The notes below the pieces were generated by a model. That model saw only the letters and a list, made by a program, of their open reading frames with translations, was not told the DNA's origin and did no database searches. Shown in pieces: positions 62,051-64,000 of a DNA stretch of 64,000 bases. This stretch comes from Aequorivita echinoideorum (GTDB taxonomy: Bacteria > Bacteroidota > Bacteroidia > Flavobacteriales > Flavobacteriaceae): positions 124,001-188,000 of the forward strand of contig NZ_JAHCTB010000005.1 of assembly GCF_018476645.1 (NCBI RefSeq), written 5' to 3'. The position numbers and the translations under genes were made by a program. Every line of letters starts with the position of its first letter. The first letter of the stretch is position 1.

Positions 62051-62141
62051 CCATCAACCATCAACCATCAACCATCAACCATCAACCATCAACCATCAAC
62101 CATCAACCATCAACCATCAACCATCAACCATCAACCATCAA
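62051..62141. repeat. Tandem heptanucleotide repeat, 13 perfect CCATCAA units
   Basis: Thirteen uninterrupted copies of CCATCAA (TTGATGG on the other strand) end on the base next to the stop codon of the uup-like gene (62142). The perfection of the array points to recent slippage and likely length variation between isolates. It is not CRISPR-like, having no spacers. Confidence 0.95.
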
Positions 62142-64000
62142 CTATTCCTCCATTTTCGCAGACAACTCAAACCAGCGTTCTTCCTTTGCTTCAATTTTAT
62201 CCATAATTTCCTGAAGTTTTATGGACTGTTTGTCAATTTCGGCACCGTCCCAATTTTCGGTGGCAAATTTATTTTGAAGTGTCTCGAGCTCGGCTTCCAG
62301 ATTTGCAATTTCCTTTTCCAGTTTTTGGTACTCTTTCTGCTCGTTATAGCTTAGCGTATTTGTTGAGGTCTGATTTTGCTTCCAATCATTCTTTACTTTT
62401 GGTGCCGCTTCACTGGCTTCCCGCTTTTCCTGAATATTGCTGTCTTCATACGTTCGGAAATCACTGTAATTTCCAGGAAAATCTTCCACTTGGGCATTGC
62501 CGCGGAATACAAAAAGATGGTCCACAATTTTGTCCATAAAATAGCGGTCGTGGCTCACTACTAAAAGACAGCCAGGAAAATCCAACAGAAAACTTTCCAA
62601 AACGTTCAGCGTAACAATATCGAGGTCATTCGTGGGCTCATCGAGTATTAAAAAGTTCGGATTTTTAATCAAAACCGTACATAAATAAAGCCGTTTGCGT
62701 TCACCACCGCTTAATTTTTCAACAAAATCGTACTGCTTTTTTGGATCAAAAAGAAAGCGTTCCAAAAGTTGCGAGGCAGAAATCTGCCTGCCTTTTTTCA
62801 GCGGAATATAATCGCCGTATTCACGTATTACATCAATTACTTTCTGGCCCTCTTTAATATTGATTCCCGCTTGTGTGTAATAGCCAAACTGCACCGTTTC
62901 GCCCACAATCACTTTCCCGGAATCCGGTTTTAGCGCTCCGGTAAGGATATTCAAAAAGGTGGATTTTCCCGTACCGTTTTTTCCGATGATACCCACGCGC
63001 TCACCTCGATTGAAATTATATTCAAACTTTTCCAGCATTTTCTTCTCCCCAAACGATTTCGAAACATTGTGGAATTCAACAACCTTGGTACCCATTCGTT
63101 CCATATTCAGTTCCAGTTGTACTTGATGGTCGTTCCTGCGCTTGCTGGCGCGTTCTTTTATTTCGTGGAAATCGTCAATTCGGCTTTTGCTTTTGGTGGT
63201 TCGCGCTTTGGGCTGGCGGCGCATCCATTCCAGTTCTTTCTTAAAAAGTTGTTTTGCCTTTCCCGTTTCCGTTGCCTCGTTTTCTATTCTGGCATCACGT
63301 TTTTCGAGATAATAACTGTAATTGCCCTTGTAACTGTACAAAACTCCTTCATCCAATTCTACAATTTCATTGCATACGCGCTCCAGAAAATAGCGGTCGT
63401 GCGTGACCATAAATAGGGTAAAATTTTCTTTTGCAAAAAGATTTTCCAGCCATTCGATCATTTCTAGATCCAGATGGTTGGTGGGCTCATCCATTATAAG
63501 CAAATCTGGTGTGGTGAGAAGCGCATTTGCCAAAGCGAGGCGTTTTTTCTGTCCGCCACTTAAACTTCCCACTTTCGCGTGCAGATTTTCCAGTTTCAGT
63601 TTGAAAAGAATTTGCTTATACCGTGTTTCAAAATCCCAAGCGTTGTGTGCATCCATTGCGTCAAAGGCTTTTTGGTAGGCTTCAGAATCATTGGGATTTT
63701 CAATGGCGTGCTCGTAATTTTCAATGATTTTCAAAATAGGATTGTCTGAAGAAAATATTGTTTGCTCAATTGTAAGTGCCGGATTTAAATCTGGCTCCTG
63801 TGGCAGGTATGCCGTTTTTAAGCCTTTTCTAAAAACGACATTTCCGGTATCGGCGGCATCGTTTCCTGCGATAATATTTAAAAGCGAGGTTTTTCCGGTT
63901 CCATTCTTGGCGACGAAACCAATCTTCTGTCCTTCATTTATCCCAAAGGAAATATTTTCAAACAAGACCCGCATCCCAAAGGATTTGGAGATATTTTCTA
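62142..64000 (-). CDS. uup: ABC-F ATPase, Uup type (5' end outside window)
   Basis: Soluble ABC-F protein with two ATPase domains and no membrane part. Walker A FVAKNGTGKTSLLNI and GIIGKNGTGKSTFLNI, signatures LSGGQKKRLALANALL and LSGGERKRLYLCTVLI, and the linker with RRQPKARTTKSKSRIDDF are present. A C-terminal coiled coil (YQKLEKEIANLEAELETLQN to AKEERWFELSAKMEE) is the Uup DNA-binding-type tail. The frame continues past the ATG at 63974 to the window edge (ENISKSFG), so that ATG is internal and the start is missing. The stop codon abuts the CCATCAA array. Confidence 0.93.
   Translation of the reverse strand, partial: ENISKSFGMRVLFENISFGINEGQKIGFVAKNGTGKTSLLNIIAGNDAADTGNVVFRKGLKTAYLPQEPDLNPALTIEQTIFSSDNPILKIIENYEHAIENPNDSEAYQKAFDAMDAHNAWDFETRYKQILFKLKLENLHAKVGSLSGGQKKRLALANALLTTPDLLIMDEPTNHLDLEMIEWLENLFAKENFTLFMVTHDRYFLERVCNEIVELDEGVLYSYKGNYSYYLEKRDARIENEATETGKAKQLFKKELEWMRRQPKARTTKSKSRIDDFHEIKERASKRRNDHQVQLELNMERMGTKVVEFHNVSKSFGEKKMLEKFEYNFNRGERVGIIGKNGTGKSTFLNILTGALKPDSGKVIVGETVQFGYYTQAGINIKEGQKVIDVIREYGDYIPLKKGRQISASQLLERFLFDPKKQYDFVEKLSGGERKRLYLCTVLIKNPNFLILDEPTNDLDIVTLNVLESFLLDFPGCLLVVSHDRYFMDKIVDHLFVFRGNAQVEDFPGNYSDFRTYEDSNIQEKREASEAAPKVKNDWKQNQTSTNTLSYNEQKEYQKLEKEIANLEAELETLQNKFATENWDGAEIDKQSIKLQEIMDKIEAKEERWFELSAKMEE

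Noticed and set aside
62051-62141. CRISPR array
   Set aside because: The array is an uninterrupted 7-bp tandem repeat with no spacers, and no cas genes are present.
63974-63974. ATG 63974 as the start of the uup-like gene
   Set aside because: The conserved N-terminus continues upstream in frame (ENISKSFG) to the edge of the window, so the ATG is internal.

Overview
The window reads as a contiguous piece of chromosome from a member of the Flavobacteriaceae (Bacteroidota); I cannot name the genus. Pointers are the AT-rich sequence, TAnnTTTG-type minus-7 promoter boxes, almost no Shine-Dalgarno sequences, a type IX secretion sorting tail, an OMP_b-brl_3 TonB-dependent receptor, a YfhO membrane protein, menaquinone genes and a TIGR02757 protein. 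No tRNA, rRNA, insertion sequence, phage gene or CRISPR array was seen. Most genes are housekeeping; novelty lies in variants of known enzymes and in intergenic elements.

Layout. 1-8.3 kb: a partial TonB-dependent receptor, an ArsC-like reductase, prfB with a programmed frameshift, threonine aldolase, a YbaB-like protein and oligopeptidase B. 8.3-13 kb: a probable lipid locus with a cystathionine-beta-synthase-like PLP enzyme, a serine-palmitoyl/cysteate-acyl-transferase-like enzyme, a GNAT-fold protein that may be the N-acyltransferase, and an outer-membrane protein. 13-23 kb: YfhO plus a glycosyltransferase, two secreted proteins, uvrA, and an ECF sigma factor with a 50-residue companion. 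23.6-36 kb: nth without its iron-sulfur cysteines, bcp, hydrolases, a dihydroorotase-like protein without its metal-binding histidines coupled to a BatA-type protein, two tandem GAF histidine kinases and a LolD-like ATPase.

37-44 kb: serA, serC and a LuxC-like acyl-CoA reductase facing a ferredoxin, then a compact signalling cassette (118-residue protein, multispanning membrane protein, histidine kinase, LuxR-type regulator). 44-50 kb: panB, sdaA, a umuDC operon whose UmuD lacks the catalytic serine and whose promoter carries three copies of a GGAA-N3-TTCC element, and an alcohol dehydrogenase. 50-64 kb: dnaK behind a structured RNA-like element and a sigma-54-like promoter, an LRR protein flanked by two copies of a 26-bp element, menaquinone genes (menI-like, menF-like, menD, menB), a C1 peptidase, a methyltransferase and a 5'-truncated uup-type ABC-F gene that ends against a 13-unit heptanucleotide repeat.

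The most promising undescribed items are the duplicated 26-bp element with its own tiny transcription unit (52.3-53.4 kb), the paired sigma-54-like sites with a possible small RNA (18.5-18.8 kb), the serine-less UmuD with its repeated operator (46.86-47.27 kb), and the lipid locus (8.4-12 kb). All functions are read from sequence and memory of protein families; no database search was run.
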